Assembly (NCBI RefSeq): GCF_000733295.1
Contig: NZ_JPMI01000247.1
Span: 1 to 64,000, forward strand
Source of the DNA: Archangium violaceum Cb vi76
Lineage (GTDB): Bacteria > Myxococcota > Myxococcia > Myxococcales > Myxococcaceae
Length of the DNA stretch: 64,000 nucleotides
Direction of reading: 5' to 3'
Shown in pieces: positions 1 to 9,059 of the stretch. The notes under the pieces are model-generated. The model ran no database searches. It saw only the letters and a program-made list of their open reading frames with translations, and was not told the DNA's origin. How positions within the stretch are numbered: the stretch's first letter is position 1; every line of letters begins with the position of its first letter. The position numbers and the translations under genes were made by a program.

Positions 1-1775
1 CCGCTGAGGGTATCAATGACGCACTCTGCTTCGGGCAGACATACGGACGCGGAGATCGGCTCACAGTCCTTGTCGAAGATCCCGTTGTCCACGATGTGGT
101 AGGATTTGTACTGGGAGCGCGTGTTCTTCTCGAGCTGATGGATTCTTGTTCCCAACCAGGAAAAGAGGTTCTCGCCCTCGGGGATGACGCCTGGATTCGG
201 CGCGTCGGGTCCCGGTGTCTCGTAGACACTGGGATGGCGGCACTCATTCCAGAAATTCGCATTCATGCACGCGGTCTTGGCCGTCTGCAGATCCTGATGG
301 CCCTTGAGGCAGTCTTCCGTCCACTGGCCATAACTCTTGAGGAGGTCGCAGCGCGCGTCCCTCTGGATATCGAGCAAGATCCAGTTCTTGAGATTCTGGA
401 GCATCGGGTTGTAATTGGTGAAGATCTGGAAGTAGCTGTAGTTGCTCAAGGAGAGGGGGATTTCATAGTCGCGCAGGGTTTGAGTGACGACCCGGTGGTT
501 GGCCGGCTTGACACTGTTCACGAACGCCTGGAATACGCTATCGAAGTTGAACTGGCTGATACCTGCCAGGGTGAGCGGGTCGCCGCCCACTGAATAGGCC
601 TCCACGGAGACATTCAACTTCTCCAGGAGCTCGCGGGTCTGCGCCGACACCTGGCTGGTCCCATTCGCATTCAGCGACGTCTTGAGATTGGCCTCCAGGC
701 TGAGGGCCGCGCTCTCGCTTTCCTGAGCGGAGAAACGCTTGCCGTCGAACCGGAACACCATGTACAGCTTGGCGCCCTGGGTGAGCGAGTTGACATACTT
801 GTCACCGCAGCGCGCCCGGAACCACTTCTGCTGGTTCGCATCCCGGAGCGACAGGAGATCGACGAACTCTGGCTTGAGCTGCTCGATGGGCGTCTCGAGC
901 GACCAGCTTTCGGCTTCATAGGACCACCGGAGCACGATGAGCTTCTGGTAGATGTCCGTCACCTGATGGATGACACGCGCCTTGCCTCCGGCCAGCTCGC
1001 CCCGATAGCCGCCGTCCTCGAAGGAAAGGGCTCCGGACATGCTCACGTCGAGCAGACTGAAGAGGTGGGTGGTGCTGGTGGACAGGTTGATGGACATGCT
1101 CGATGAGCCCACCGGAACCTTCTTGACGCGGAAGTCCGGATGGACGTTGTTGAGGCAGAACTGGCTGTAGGCATCCAGGAGCAGGTCGAATCCCTGGCCG
1201 AGGTAGAACAGCCCATCTCCTGCGCTGGAGCTGCTCGTGGCGGACAACTCCGCCAGGTCGCTCCGGAAGCCCACCTGGGTCGAGGCATACTGTGCGTTCT
1301 GCTGATCATGGGCGGCCAGGAACGGCAACTGGCTGTACAGCTTCATGTCCGGCGGCAGGTTGACGATCATCTGCGAGCCCGTCCTGTAGCCGCCGCATCC
1401 CACCGAATTGCACCCGCGAACCCGGTAGCGGTACACGCCCGAGGTCCGCCCGGTCACCCCAAAGGAGCGGCCAAGCCCCCTGTAGCGCATCTGCCAGGCG
1501 CCGTTGCCGCGCTGCTCGTACAGCTCATAGGTCACCGGCCCATTCAGGGAGAGGCTGAAGCTCCAGCTCACCGTGAAAGCGGGCTTGCTGGTGTAGGAGA
1601 CATGGCTGATCTCCCGGGGCACGGACGGCCCCAACAACTCGTTCGAGATGGAAGCACAGCCCTCGTCCGGGCACGGGGACTCCAACTCCGAGGCCACCTC
1701 CAGGTCGGTCCCACAGGCCCCCAGCAGCAGCGACGACAAACACAACAGCATGGCGCTCAACCGGTCACGTCTCAC
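1..1775 (-). CDS. Secreted lipoprotein with FnIII-like and MACPF-like regions (3' end outside window)
   Basis: Open reading frame on the minus strand that runs off the left edge; about 591 codons are visible. The GTG start at 1775 is chosen because GGGAG lies about 9 nt upstream and the product begins MRRDRLSAMLLCLSSLLLGAC, a lipoprotein signal peptide with lipobox LLGAC. Residues about 50-140 (…SYTSKPAFTVSWSFS… to …YRYRVRGC) read like a fibronectin type III repeat. A later block containing RARCGDKYVNSLTQGAKLYM resembles the 'GTHYVxSVxLGG' strand of MACPF/perforin-like proteins. It is probably anchored in the outer membrane or exported. The MACPF assignment is tentative; the lipoprotein call is firm. 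The frame is continuous with no internal stop. Confidence 0.7.
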   Translation of the reverse strand, partial: MRRDRLSAMLLCLSSLLLGACGTDLEVASELESPCPDEGCASISNELLGPSVPREISHVSYTSKPAFTVSWSFSLSLNGPVTYELYEQRGNGAWQMRYRGLGRSFGVTGRTSGVYRYRVRGCNSVGCGGYRTGSQMIVNLPPDMKLYSQLPFLAAHDQQNAQYASTQVGFRSDLAELSATSSSSAGDGLFYLGQGFDLLLDAYSQFCLNNVHPDFRVKKVPVGSSSMSINLSTSTTHLFSLLDVSMSGALSFEDGGYRGELAGGKARVIHQVTDIYQKLIVLRWSYEAESWSLETPIEQLKPEFVDLLSLRDANQQKWFRARCGDKYVNSLTQGAKLYMVFRFDGKRFSAQESESAALSLEANLKTSLNANGTSQVSAQTRELLEKLNVSVEAYSVGGDPLTLAGISQFNFDSVFQAFVNSVKPANHRVVTQTLRDYEIPLSLSNYSYFQIFTNYNPMLQNLKNWILLDIQRDARCDLLKSYGQWTEDCLKGHQDLQTAKTACMNANFWNECRHPSVYETPGPDAPNPGVIPEGENLFSWLGTRIHQLEKNTRSQYKSYHIVDNGIFDKDCEPISASVCLPEAECVIDTLS

Positions 1776-2103
1776 GTATCAGCACTCCCGCGAATGAGGT
1801 GGGACGCCGCGCGCCCGTCCGTGCAGTCCGGTTCGAAGCCCGCGAGGTCCGCCGCGGTGTTCAGCAATGCACGTACCAGGACGCCCCCGGCCCCCGCGCT
1901 CCCGCGCTCCCGCGCCCGGGAGCGGCGGCACGGGCCCCGAAGGCCGCCAGCTGCATCCACCTGGAGCCACCTCCCCCACCGCACTGCCTCCGCTCGGATT
2001 CAGCGAGGCACCTTGGCGCCGGGCCCATCACACCTTGGCCGTCCCGCCCCGCCCCACCTATGCTTGGAGTGTAGTTGGGGCTCGCCGCGACCCGGTGTGA
2101 AGT
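1776..2103. other. Divergent intergenic region
   Basis: This 328-nt stretch separates the divergently transcribed lipoprotein gene and the kinase gene. It must contain promoters for both, but I see no convincing -10/-35, sigma-54 or ECF motif and no tRNA or hairpin. Short ORFs across it are low-complexity shadows. Confidence 0.5.
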
Positions 2104-5100
2104 ATGTCTGCCACGAACGAGAGAACCGCCACGGCGGGCGATGAGCAGATGGCCCGGAAGGAGCCGTGCCCGCTCGGCCCGGGCGACGTCGTGGCCCGGC
2201 GCTATGCCATCGAATACCCGCTGGGAGAAGGGACGTTCAGCTGGGTGCTGGCGGCGCTCGAGCTGACGGGGGCCCCCCCCAGACGCGTGGCCCTCAAGGT
2301 GCTCCGGCCCCACTTCGCCACCCTCCCGGACGTCGTGCACAGGTTCGAGCAGCGGGAGTTGGCGCTCCTGCGCCGCGTCCAGGCCACCGGCCCCTCGCCC
2401 CACGTCGTGCGCGCCATCGAGCCCACCCTCGTGCGGCACGGAGGGCTGCTGTGCCTGGTGCTCGAGTTCATCGACGGCCCCTCCCTCCGCGAGCGCCTCG
2501 AGGCGGGCCGGTTCGAGCCGGCTCAGGTGAGGCGGCTCGGCGTGGGGCTCGCCCGGGGGCTGGCCGCCATCCACGCCGCGGGCGGCGTGCACCGGGATCT
2601 CAAACCCACCAACGTCCGGCTGCGCGGTGGCCAGGAGCCCGTCATCGTCGACCTCGGCATCACCCGGGCACTCTGGGAGGGACGGGAGTACTCCACCCCC
2701 GGGCTCGCGCCGATGACGCCCCGCTATGCGTCTCCCGAGCAGCTCGCCGGCCGCGACGCCGGTTTCGCCAGCGACATCTACTCGCTGGGGGTGCTGCTCT
2801 ACGAGCTGCTCACCGGAGACGTGCCACACGCCGGAGAGGCGCTCGCCCGGGGACATGACGAGCTGTTCGGGTGGGTGGCGCGCTGCCTGGAGCGCGACCC
2901 GGAGCGGAGACCGGCGGCCCACGAACTGGCCACCGCGCTCGCCACGCCCTCCCGCCCCCGGCGGCGTCCAGGGCGCCCGTGGGCCCTTCCGGGTGCGCTG
3001 CTCCTGTTGGGGCTGGGAGCCGCCGTGCTCTGGCGCGCCCCACCGGCTCCGGCCCCTCGCCCGCGCCCGGTGGAGGGGGCTCCCTTCGCCCCGGACCTGA
3101 CGGGCCCCGCCTGGAGCCGGAAGCTGGGAAGCACCGGCCGGCGTCAGTACATCCACCTGGCGTCCGGGGCCCGCGGGGACGTGTTCGCCGCCGGGGCCTT
3201 CCAGGGGAGCCTCGACTTCGGCCTCGGGCCGCTGGTGAGCGCGGGCAACGACGATGTCTTCGTGGCCCGGCTCGCCCCGGATGGGCGGCCACGCTGGAGC
3301 CGGCGCTTCGGCGATGGCGGGGTGCAGCAGGCCACCACCCTCGCCGTCGATTCCGAGGAGCACGTCTTCATCGCCGGACACTTCATCGATGCCCTGGACC
3401 TCGACGGCCACCCCCTCTTCAACCCCGCGGGCTCCGACGTCTTCCTCGCCCGCCTGTCCCCCGACGGACGGACGCAATGGAGCCGCCGCTTCGGCGACGC
3501 CAGTGAGCAGCACGCCGTCTCCCTGGCCGCCCACCCCGAGGGAGGCGTCGTGCTGGCCGGAAGCTTCCGGGGCACCATCGACTTCGGGCCGGGAGCGCTC
3601 GTCAGCGAGGGCCACACGGATGTCTTCCTGGCCCGCTTCTCCCCCGAGGGCCAGCCCCTGTGGAGCCACCGCTTCGGCGACGCGCGGAGCCAGTCTCCCC
3701 TCCACCTCGCCGTGGACCCGTCGGGCACCATCGTCCTCACCAGCGTCACCGAGGGCGGCCCCGGGCCCGGTGGAGAACGCCTGCCCGGCGCCCCGGAGGG
3801 CTGGAGTCATGTCGTGGCCCTCTTCGGCGCGGACGGGCGTCACCTCTGGAGCCAGCGGTTCGACGGCGCGGGAAGCGGGGCCACGGCGCTCGCCACCTTC
3901 GACTCCCGGGGGCAGGTCGTCGTCATGAGGCGGGAGGGAGAGGCTCCCGGCTCCAGGCCCGGGCTGTCCGCGCTCTGGTTCACCCCCTGGGGCCATCCGC
4001 TGCGGCGTCAGCGGCTCGACGGCCTGGAGCGGGCCTTCCCCGCGAGCCTCTCCGCCGCCCCGGAGGGACGGCTCGTGCTCACCGGGACGCTCCGGGAAGA
4101 GGGCGGGCCCTCCGCGCCGGGCGGGGTGGAGATGGATCTCTTCCTGCTCGAGCTCGAGCCGGACGGGAGCATCCTCGCGCTCCGCCGAGGCACGGGCCCC
4201 GGCCAGCAGGTGCCACGCAGCGTGACCGTGGATCCATGGGGCCGCATCTTCCTCGCGGGGACCTTCGAACGGACCCTCGCGCTGGAAGGACCACCGCTGT
4301 CGAACACGGGGGAGGCGGAGCTCTTCATCACCCGGCAGAACCCCTCCCCCCCGCACGAGCCCGGGCGGCTCCGGTGCCTCCCCCCCCCCGCCGGACTGGT
4401 GGCGTGGTATCCGCTCGACGCGCCGGACCCGGGCGCCGTGCTGGGAGACGCCCTCCCCGGCCGGACCTCCGGCGCCACCCACGCCGTGACGGGCCGGGTC
4501 CGCGACGGGCTCGCCCTGGACGGCGGCTACCTCGAGGCACCCGCTTCCGCCGCGCTCGACTTCGGCCGCGGTGCCTTCTCCGTCAGCGCGTGGATCCGCA
4601 CCACCGATACCCGCGAAACACGGGTGCTGCTCGACAAGCGCCTCGAGCAGGAGGACACCTCCGCGGGCCCCACGCGCGGCTATTGCCTGTTCCTCTACCG
4701 CGGCAGGCTGAGCTTCCAGCTCGCGGACGGACACGGCTCCGGCAGGTGCAGGATGCGGCCCTCCGTCTCCTGCACCAACTACTGGTCCGGGCACTTCGTC
4801 GCCGATGGCGCCTGGCACCTCGTCACGGTGACGGTGGACCGACTGGCGCCCGACGGAGGGACGTTCTACGTCGACGGGCGGGCCGTGGCCCGGTTCGATC
4901 CCACCCTGCGCTCCGGCAGCCTCGACAACGGCCAGCCGCTGCGACTCGGCAGCCGCTCCTCCAGCGAGACGGGCCAGTGGAACGGCCACCTGGACGAGGT
5001 CGCCTTGTGGAACCGCGTCCTGACGCCCACCGAGGTGGCGCTCCTGTACCACGCGGGTGGCGAGGGCATGTGCCGCGACGCGCACGCGCCCCGTCAGTCC

Positions 5101-5124
5101 TCGCCGCCCCCGCGCAGCCCGTGA
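2104..5124 (+). CDS. Transmembrane Ser/Thr protein kinase with propeller-repeat and LamG-like ectodomain
   Basis: 1006 aa. Residues about 34-280 form a Hanks-type kinase: glycine loop GEGTFS (41-46), Lys65 in VALK, catalytic loop HRDLKPTN (163-170), DLG in place of DFG (183-185), activation segment ending SPEQ (210-213), and Arg269. A single membrane segment (about 293-310) follows an Arg/Pro-rich stretch. The outer part holds repeats with WSRRFGD…VFIAG motifs, like SBBP beta-propeller repeats (about 345-750), then a concanavalin/LamG-like domain beginning GLVAWYPLD and ending WNRVLTPTEVALLYHAGG. Inferred role: sensing an extracellular ligand, probably a glycan, and phosphorylating cytoplasmic targets. 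The key catalytic residues are present, so it is probably active. Its 3' end overlaps the convergent activator gene by 31 nt. Confidence 0.9.
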   Translation: MSATNERTATAGDEQMARKEPCPLGPGDVVARRYAIEYPLGEGTFSWVLAALELTGAPPRRVALKVLRPHFATLPDVVHRFEQRELALLRRVQATGPSPHVVRAIEPTLVRHGGLLCLVLEFIDGPSLRERLEAGRFEPAQVRRLGVGLARGLAAIHAAGGVHRDLKPTNVRLRGGQEPVIVDLGITRALWEGREYSTPGLAPMTPRYASPEQLAGRDAGFASDIYSLGVLLYELLTGDVPHAGEALARGHDELFGWVARCLERDPERRPAAHELATALATPSRPRRRPGRPWALPGALLLLGLGAAVLWRAPPAPAPRPRPVEGAPFAPDLTGPAWSRKLGSTGRRQYIHLASGARGDVFAAGAFQGSLDFGLGPLVSAGNDDVFVARLAPDGRPRWSRRFGDGGVQQATTLAVDSEEHVFIAGHFIDALDLDGHPLFNPAGSDVFLARLSPDGRTQWSRRFGDASEQHAVSLAAHPEGGVVLAGSFRGTIDFGPGALVSEGHTDVFLARFSPEGQPLWSHRFGDARSQSPLHLAVDPSGTIVLTSVTEGGPGPGGERLPGAPEGWSHVVALFGADGRHLWSQRFDGAGSGATALATFDSRGQVVVMRREGEAPGSRPGLSALWFTPWGHPLRRQRLDGLERAFPASLSAAPEGRLVLTGTLREEGGPSAPGGVEMDLFLLELEPDGSILALRRGTGPGQQVPRSVTVDPWGRIFLAGTFERTLALEGPPLSNTGEAELFITRQNPSPPHEPGRLRCLPPPAGLVAWYPLDAPDPGAVLGDALPGRTSGATHAVTGRVRDGLALDGGYLEAPASAALDFGRGAFSVSAWIRTTDTRETRVLLDKRLEQEDTSAGPTRGYCLFLYRGRLSFQLADGHGSGRCRMRPSVSCTNYWSGHFVADGAWHLVTVTVDRLAPDGGTFYVDGRAVARFDPTLRSGSLDNGQPLRLGSRSSSETGQWNGHLDEVALWNRVLTPTEVALLYHAGGEGMCRDAHAPRQSSPPPRSP

Positions 5125-6422
5125 CGCTTCATGGCCTGCTGCATGAACTTGCGCCCCACCCCCGCCAGCGCGGCGGCCCGCGAGACGTTGCCGCCCGTCT
5201 CCCGCAGGGCGCGCTCGATGTACTCCCGCTCGTAGGCCTCCGCGACGCGCTGCCGTCCAGCGAGCAGCGGCTCCGAGAGCTCCACCCCCAGCGCCCCGGG
5301 AGCGGGCCCCGCCCTGGCCCCGGGCTCCACGGGCTCCGGGGGGCCAATCGCATGGGCGCGCTCCACCGCGTTGCGCAACTCCCGGACGTTGCCCGGCCAG
5401 CTCTGCTCACAGAAGGCGTCCACCACGCTCTCGGGCAGCGGCGTGCGTCCCTTCTCGAAGTGCCGGACGAGCAACGGGATGTCCTCGAGACGCTCACGCA
5501 GGGGCGGCATGCGCACGGTGATGACCGCCAGGCGGTAGTAGAGATCCTCGCGGAAGCGGCCCCGGTCCACGTCCTGGGGCAGGGAGCGGTTCGTCGCCGC
5601 GATGACCCGGACGTCCACCCGCCGCGAGCCGCTGCCCCCCAGGCGCCGCACCTCGCGCGACTCCAACGCGCGCAGCAGCTTGGGCTGGAGCTCCAGGGGC
5701 AGCTCGCCCACCTCGTCCAGGAAGAGCGTCCCTCCGTGGGCCTCCTCGAAGACACCCGGGCGGTCCACCGTCGCGCCCGTGAAGGCGCCCCGCATCTGCC
5801 CGAAGAGCGCGCTCTCTATCAACGAGGGAGCCACGGAGGAGCAGTCGAAGACGACGAAGGGCCCCTCGGCCCGAGGGCTCTCCTGGTGCAGGCCGATGGC
5901 GGCCCACTCCTTGCCGGTGCCCGTCTCCCCCTCCACGAGCACGGTGGCGTCCGTGGGAGCGGCCCGCTCCAGGAGCGAGAACACGCGGCGCATGGCGATG
6001 CTCCGGCCGAGCAGCTGGCCAAACGCCTCGCGGGAGGAGATGGGCAGCTCCACCACGTCGGCGAGCATGCGCAGGCGCAGCGTCGTCCCGCCCAGGGTGA
6101 TGAGGGAATCCGGCCGGGCGTAGGCATCGCGCACCTGTGTGCCATCGATGCACGTGCCGTTGCGGCTGCCCGCGTCACTCACCCGGAGCGCATCCTTCTC
6201 GATGCGCAGATACAGGTGGAGCCGGCTGACCGTCGGGTCCGTCAGGACGAAGTCACAATCCCCGCCGCTGCCGATACACACCGAGAGCCCGGGAAGCTCG
6301 GCGCTCCTGCCCGCATCGGGTCCCTTGACGACCTCGATGCGGATCCTGTGCGAGCGCAGCTTGAGCCGCCCGGTCCCCTCTTCCATGGGATTGGTTCGCT
6401 CGTCCGCCCTCACGCTTCCCAC
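5094..6422 (-). CDS. FHA-domain sigma-54-dependent transcriptional activator
   Basis: 442 aa. An N-terminal FHA domain (about 45-115; VSRLHLYLR and GSRNGT) should bind phosphothreonine. The AAA+ domain (about 135-365) has Walker A GETGTGKE (165-172), the sigma-54 contact loop GAFTGA (212-217) and Walker B LFLDEVGE (233-240). A Fis-type helix-turn-helix is at the C-terminus (ETGGNVSRAAALAGV…). FHA-type enhancer-binding proteins replace the receiver domain of NtrC and are numerous in myxobacteria, where they are thought to respond to Ser/Thr kinases. The convergent kinase gene next door (31-nt 3' overlap) is an obvious but unproven partner. An alternative start is Met13. Its target genes cannot be named from this window. 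Confidence 0.93.
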   Translation of the reverse strand: MGSVRADERTNPMEEGTGRLKLRSHRIRIEVVKGPDAGRSAELPGLSVCIGSGGDCDFVLTDPTVSRLHLYLRIEKDALRVSDAGSRNGTCIDGTQVRDAYARPDSLITLGGTTLRLRMLADVVELPISSREAFGQLLGRSIAMRRVFSLLERAAPTDATVLVEGETGTGKEWAAIGLHQESPRAEGPFVVFDCSSVAPSLIESALFGQMRGAFTGATVDRPGVFEEAHGGTLFLDEVGELPLELQPKLLRALESREVRRLGGSGSRRVDVRVIAATNRSLPQDVDRGRFREDLYYRLAVITVRMPPLRERLEDIPLLVRHFEKGRTPLPESVVDAFCEQSWPGNVRELRNAVERAHAIGPPEPVEPGARAGPAPGALGVELSEPLLAGRQRVAEAYEREYIERALRETGGNVSRAAALAGVGRKFMQQAMKRHGLRGGGED

Positions 6423-6468
6423 GCTCCTCTGGGGACCCGGCGGCCCGCCCCGCGAGAATGCTCCGGAC

Positions 6469-6792
6469 TCAGGCGGGCGTCTTGCCGGCGATCATCTCCG
6501 CCAGCTCGCCGCGCTCTTCCAGCTCCATGAGGATGTCCGAGCCCCCCACGAACTTCCCGTTGATGAACACCTGGGGAATCGTGGGCCAGTTGCTGTACTC
6601 CTTGATGCCCTGACGCACCTCGGGGTCCGCCAGCACGTCCACCGTGTGCACCTGCCCGTGCTGCTGCAGGATCTGCAGCGCGCGCGCGGAGAAGCCGCAC
6701 TGCGGGAACATCGCGTTGCCCTTCATGAAGAGGACGATCTTGTTGTTGCGGACAGCCTCGTCGAAACGGGCCTTCAACTCGGGGGTCATCAT
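6469..6792 (-). CDS. grxD: Monothiol glutaredoxin (Grx4 type)
   Basis: 107 aa, normal length for a single-domain CGFS glutaredoxin. The active site CGFS follows KIVLFMKGNAMFPQ. The conserved NWPTIPQVFINGKFVGGSDI and the C-terminal helix are present. These proteins bind a [2Fe-2S] cluster with glutathione, alone or with BolA, and move or sense Fe-S clusters in the cytoplasm. The gene starts 12 nt after the bolA stop, so the two are probably translated from one mRNA. There are two consecutive ATG codons at the start (6792 or 6789). The gene order yqgE-bolA-grxD supports a Grx4-BolA complex. Confidence 0.95.
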   Translation of the reverse strand: MMTPELKARFDEAVRNNKIVLFMKGNAMFPQCGFSARALQILQQHGQVHTVDVLADPEVRQGIKEYSNWPTIPQVFINGKFVGGSDILMELEERGELAEMIAGKTPA

Positions 6793-6804
6793 TCGTTTAC
6801 CTCG

Positions 6805-7062
6805 TCAGCGATTGCCGAACTTCTTCCACTGTTCGGGCGAGTAGGTCTTCAGCGCCAGCGCGTGCAGCTCGCCGGTCTTCAGCCAGTCCTGCAGCGGCGC
6901 ATACACCAGCTGGTGCTGCTCCACCATGGACTTGCCCGCGAAGGCGGGGCTCACCACGCGGGCCTCGAAGTGGTCTCCGGTCCCCGTGGTGTCGCGCACG
7001 TCCACTTCCGAGCCGGGCAGCGCGCCCACGATCCGCTCGCGGATGGCATTTGGATCAAGCAT
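6805..7062 (-). CDS. bolA: BolA family protein
   Basis: 85 aa. The frame stays open upstream, but the start at 7062 (MLDPNAIRERI) is favoured because its ATG shares one base with the yqgE stop codon (TGATG), typical of translational coupling. The BolA fold is recognised from IRERIVGALPGSEVDVRD, the DHFEARVVSPAFAGKSMVEQHQLVY block and the closing HALALKTYSPEQW. The conserved His in VEQHQLVY is a cluster ligand in BolA-Grx heterodimers. It probably acts with the glutaredoxin encoded immediately downstream in Fe-S trafficking or iron sensing. Whether it is BolA1- or IbaG-like cannot be decided here. Confidence 0.9.
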   Translation of the reverse strand: MLDPNAIRERIVGALPGSEVDVRDTTGTGDHFEARVVSPAFAGKSMVEQHQLVYAPLQDWLKTGELHALALKTYSPEQWKKFGNR

Positions 7063-7607
7063 CAGTTCAGTCCCTTCCCCTTCAAGAGCATCACGGGATC
7101 CACGCCCATGCTCTTGAGCGTGTTCTCCCAGAGCATTCCAGGGTCCCCCTCTAGCACGGGCCGGGCGGACGCCTCGGCATAGAGCCAGGAGCCGGAGGAG
7201 ATTTCGTTCTCCAGCTGCTGGGCGCCCCAACCGGCATAGCCCAGGCAGAAGCGCACGTGGGCCGAGGGATCCTTCAGCAGGGGTCCGAGCGTATCCAGGG
7301 TGAGGCTCAGGAAGAGGCCGGGCACCACCTCGTGCTTCTCCTCGACGTTCTCGACGTCGTGGAGGACGAAGCCGCGGTGGTTCTCCACGGGGCCGCCCAT
7401 GAAGACGGGCTGGTTCACCCGCTCGGGGGCGATGGTGAGGGACTGGTTCTTGGCCAGCTCCCCCAGCGTCAGCGAGGCCCCCCGGTTGATGATGAGGCCC
7501 ATGGACCCGCCTTCACTGTGCTCGAGCATGAGGATGACCGAGCGGCGGAAGTTGGAATCCGTCAGTTGTGGCATGGCCACCAGGAGGCCAGGAGCGAGTG
7601 TCTGCAT
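7062..7607 (-). CDS. yqgE: YqgE/AlgH family protein
   Basis: 181 aa, the usual family length. Signature blocks are PGLLVAMPQLTDSNFRRSVI near the N-terminus, GSMGLIINR, VFMGGPVE and RFCLGYAGWGAQQLENEI. The molecular function of UPF0301/YqgE proteins is not established. It leads the small cluster yqgE-bolA-grxD, its stop overlapping the bolA start by one base, so it is co-translated with Fe-S related genes. The start at 7607 (MQTLAPGLLVAMPQ) matches the family N-terminus. Confidence 0.93.
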   Translation of the reverse strand: MQTLAPGLLVAMPQLTDSNFRRSVILMLEHSEGGSMGLIINRGASLTLGELAKNQSLTIAPERVNQPVFMGGPVENHRGFVLHDVENVEEKHEVVPGLFLSLTLDTLGPLLKDPSAHVRFCLGYAGWGAQQLENEISSGSWLYAEASARPVLEGDPGMLWENTLKSMGVDPVMLLKGKGLN

Positions 7608-7688
7608 CAGAGGGAAGTGTCCGCCCTTCCCCCGCTTCGCGCAACCGAATCGTACCCACCCTGGACCGGGGGCCAGAGGGGTGCCCGC

Positions 7689-8144
7689 TCAGTGCCAGCT
7701 GGTGTGCCGGGACTGGAGCGCCTGGGCGAGCTTCTCGGGAGCCAGCGGCTTGCCGATGAACAGATCCGCGCCCAGCCCCTTGCACTTGCGGGCCATGGAC
7801 GCGTCGCTCATCGCGCTCACGCCGATGAGGACGGCCTGGGGGAACTTCTCGCGCAAGCGGGCCATGAGGTTGGTGCCGCTGCGTCCGGGCAGGAAGACGT
7901 CCACGATGGCCGCGTCCATGCGCTTGTTGCGCACGGCGAACTCGGCCTCCTCGGCGCTGCCCACGGGGAGCGGTGCGTAGCCCCACTGCGTGAGCAGTTC
8001 CACCAGCAGCTCGCGGTGGGCCGGATCGTCCTCGACGATGAGGACCGTGCCCCGGACGGGCTCCAACTTCAGGTTGTCTTCGTCCCGGGTCTTGGAGCGG
8101 GCGTGACCCGTGGCGATCGGAAGCTCCTCGTTGACGATGGACAT
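7689..8144 (-). CDS. Single-domain response regulator
   Basis: 151 aa. The start at 8144 (MSIVNEELPIATGHA) is chosen because AGAAGG lies 7 nt upstream; the longer frame to 8207 lacks such a site. After an approximately 30-residue leader, one CheY-like receiver domain fills the protein: acidic pair in VLIVEDD, phospho-acceptor Asp in AAIVDVFLPG, the switch Ser in GVSAMS and the conserved Lys in FIGKPL. There is no output domain. No histidine kinase is adjacent. It lies downstream of the peptide-transporter genes, separated by about 100 nt, so linkage to them is uncertain. Confidence 0.9.
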   Translation of the reverse strand: MSIVNEELPIATGHARSKTRDEDNLKLEPVRGTVLIVEDDPAHRELLVELLTQWGYAPLPVGSAEEAEFAVRNKRMDAAIVDVFLPGRSGTNLMARLREKFPQAVLIGVSAMSDASMARKCKGLGADLFIGKPLAPEKLAQALQSRHTSWH

Positions 8145-8243
8145 GGCAACCTTCTGGGCAGGGGGTTCGTGTGGTGCCAACGTCCACCGCACTGCCCGGA
8201 ATTCCACACTCGCGGAGGGTGAAACGGAGGACCGCCGCTCCCC

Positions 8244-9059
8244 TCAGGCGCGGCGCGTCCCGGCCCCGAGTGCTCGAGAGGAGAGCGAGGCGCCGAGCAC
8301 GAGCAACACCAGAAGCCCCCAGGCGGGCAGCACCACGCGGGCACCGCCCTCGTAGATGAGGGCCGCGTAGCTGGTGCCGAGGTAGCGGCCGAGCGACATG
8401 GGCTCCATCCGGGCGATGCCGAAGAAGCTGACGGTGGACTCGGTGAGGATGGCGGTCGGCAGGCGGCTGAGGAAGACGGCGAGCACGAAGGGCCGCAGCG
8501 AGGGCCAGAGGTGGACGCGCAGCAGGTGCCAGCGGCCGGCGCCGAGGGCCCGGGAGGCGGCGATGAACTCCTGGCCCTCCAGCGTGGCCAGGCGGTTGCG
8601 GAACATGCGCGCCGGGCCCGCCCAGCCCACCAGGGCCAGGGACACCACCATGAGGCCAAAGGGGCCCAATCCGCCCGCGTGGCCCGCGTCCAACATGGAC
8701 TGGCCGGCGAGCTGGAGCACCATCACCACCAGCACGTCCGGCAGCGCGAAGACGGCGTCCACGGCGCGCAACACCCAATGCTCCACCCTGGCGCCCGCCG
8801 CCCGGGCGCTCATGGCCACGCCGAGCCCCAACACGGTGGACAGGGCACCGGCTGTCAGGCCGATGGCGAGGGAGACCCAGAGGCCACCGAAGGCCAGCTC
8901 GCACACGGTGCGGTCCGGATGGGTGGGGTCGGTGCCCAGGGGGCAGGTACGGGCGAGCGCCTCGGGGAAGACGCGGCCGGCGAGCCAACTGGCCAGCCCC
9001 AGGCCCACCAGCAGCACGAGGCCCACCCAGGCCCGCGTGGGGATGCGGCGGGCGCTCAT
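8244..9059 (-). CDS. ABC transporter permease, DppC/OppC-like
   Basis: 271 aa with about six hydrophobic segments. The start at 9059 (MSARRIPTRAWVG) overlaps the upstream permease stop by 4 nt (ATGA). The BPD_transp_1 EAA loop is seen as EFIAASRALGAGRWHLLRVH, and the N-terminal segment followed by a periplasmic loop is typical of the DppC/OppC subunit. It should pair with the neighbouring DppB-like subunit to form the inner-membrane channel for peptide or related uptake. The product of the longer open frame upstream is a shadow of the partner gene. Confidence 0.9.
   Translation of the reverse strand: MSARRIPTRAWVGLVLLVGLGLASWLAGRVFPEALARTCPLGTDPTHPDRTVCELAFGGLWVSLAIGLTAGALSTVLGLGVAMSARAAGARVEHWVLRAVDAVFALPDVLVVMVLQLAGQSMLDAGHAGGLGPFGLMVVSLALVGWAGPARMFRNRLATLEGQEFIAASRALGAGRWHLLRVHLWPSLRPFVLAVFLSRLPTAILTESTVSFFGIARMEPMSLGRYLGTSYAALIYEGGARVVLPAWGLLVLLVLGASLSSRALGAGTRRA

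Noticed and set aside
1861-5085. A 1074-codon open frame antisense to the Ser/Thr kinase
   Set aside because: Low-complexity Gly/Ala/Arg/Glu-rich product with no domain or ribosome-binding site. It is a shadow caused by the high-GC third positions of the real gene.
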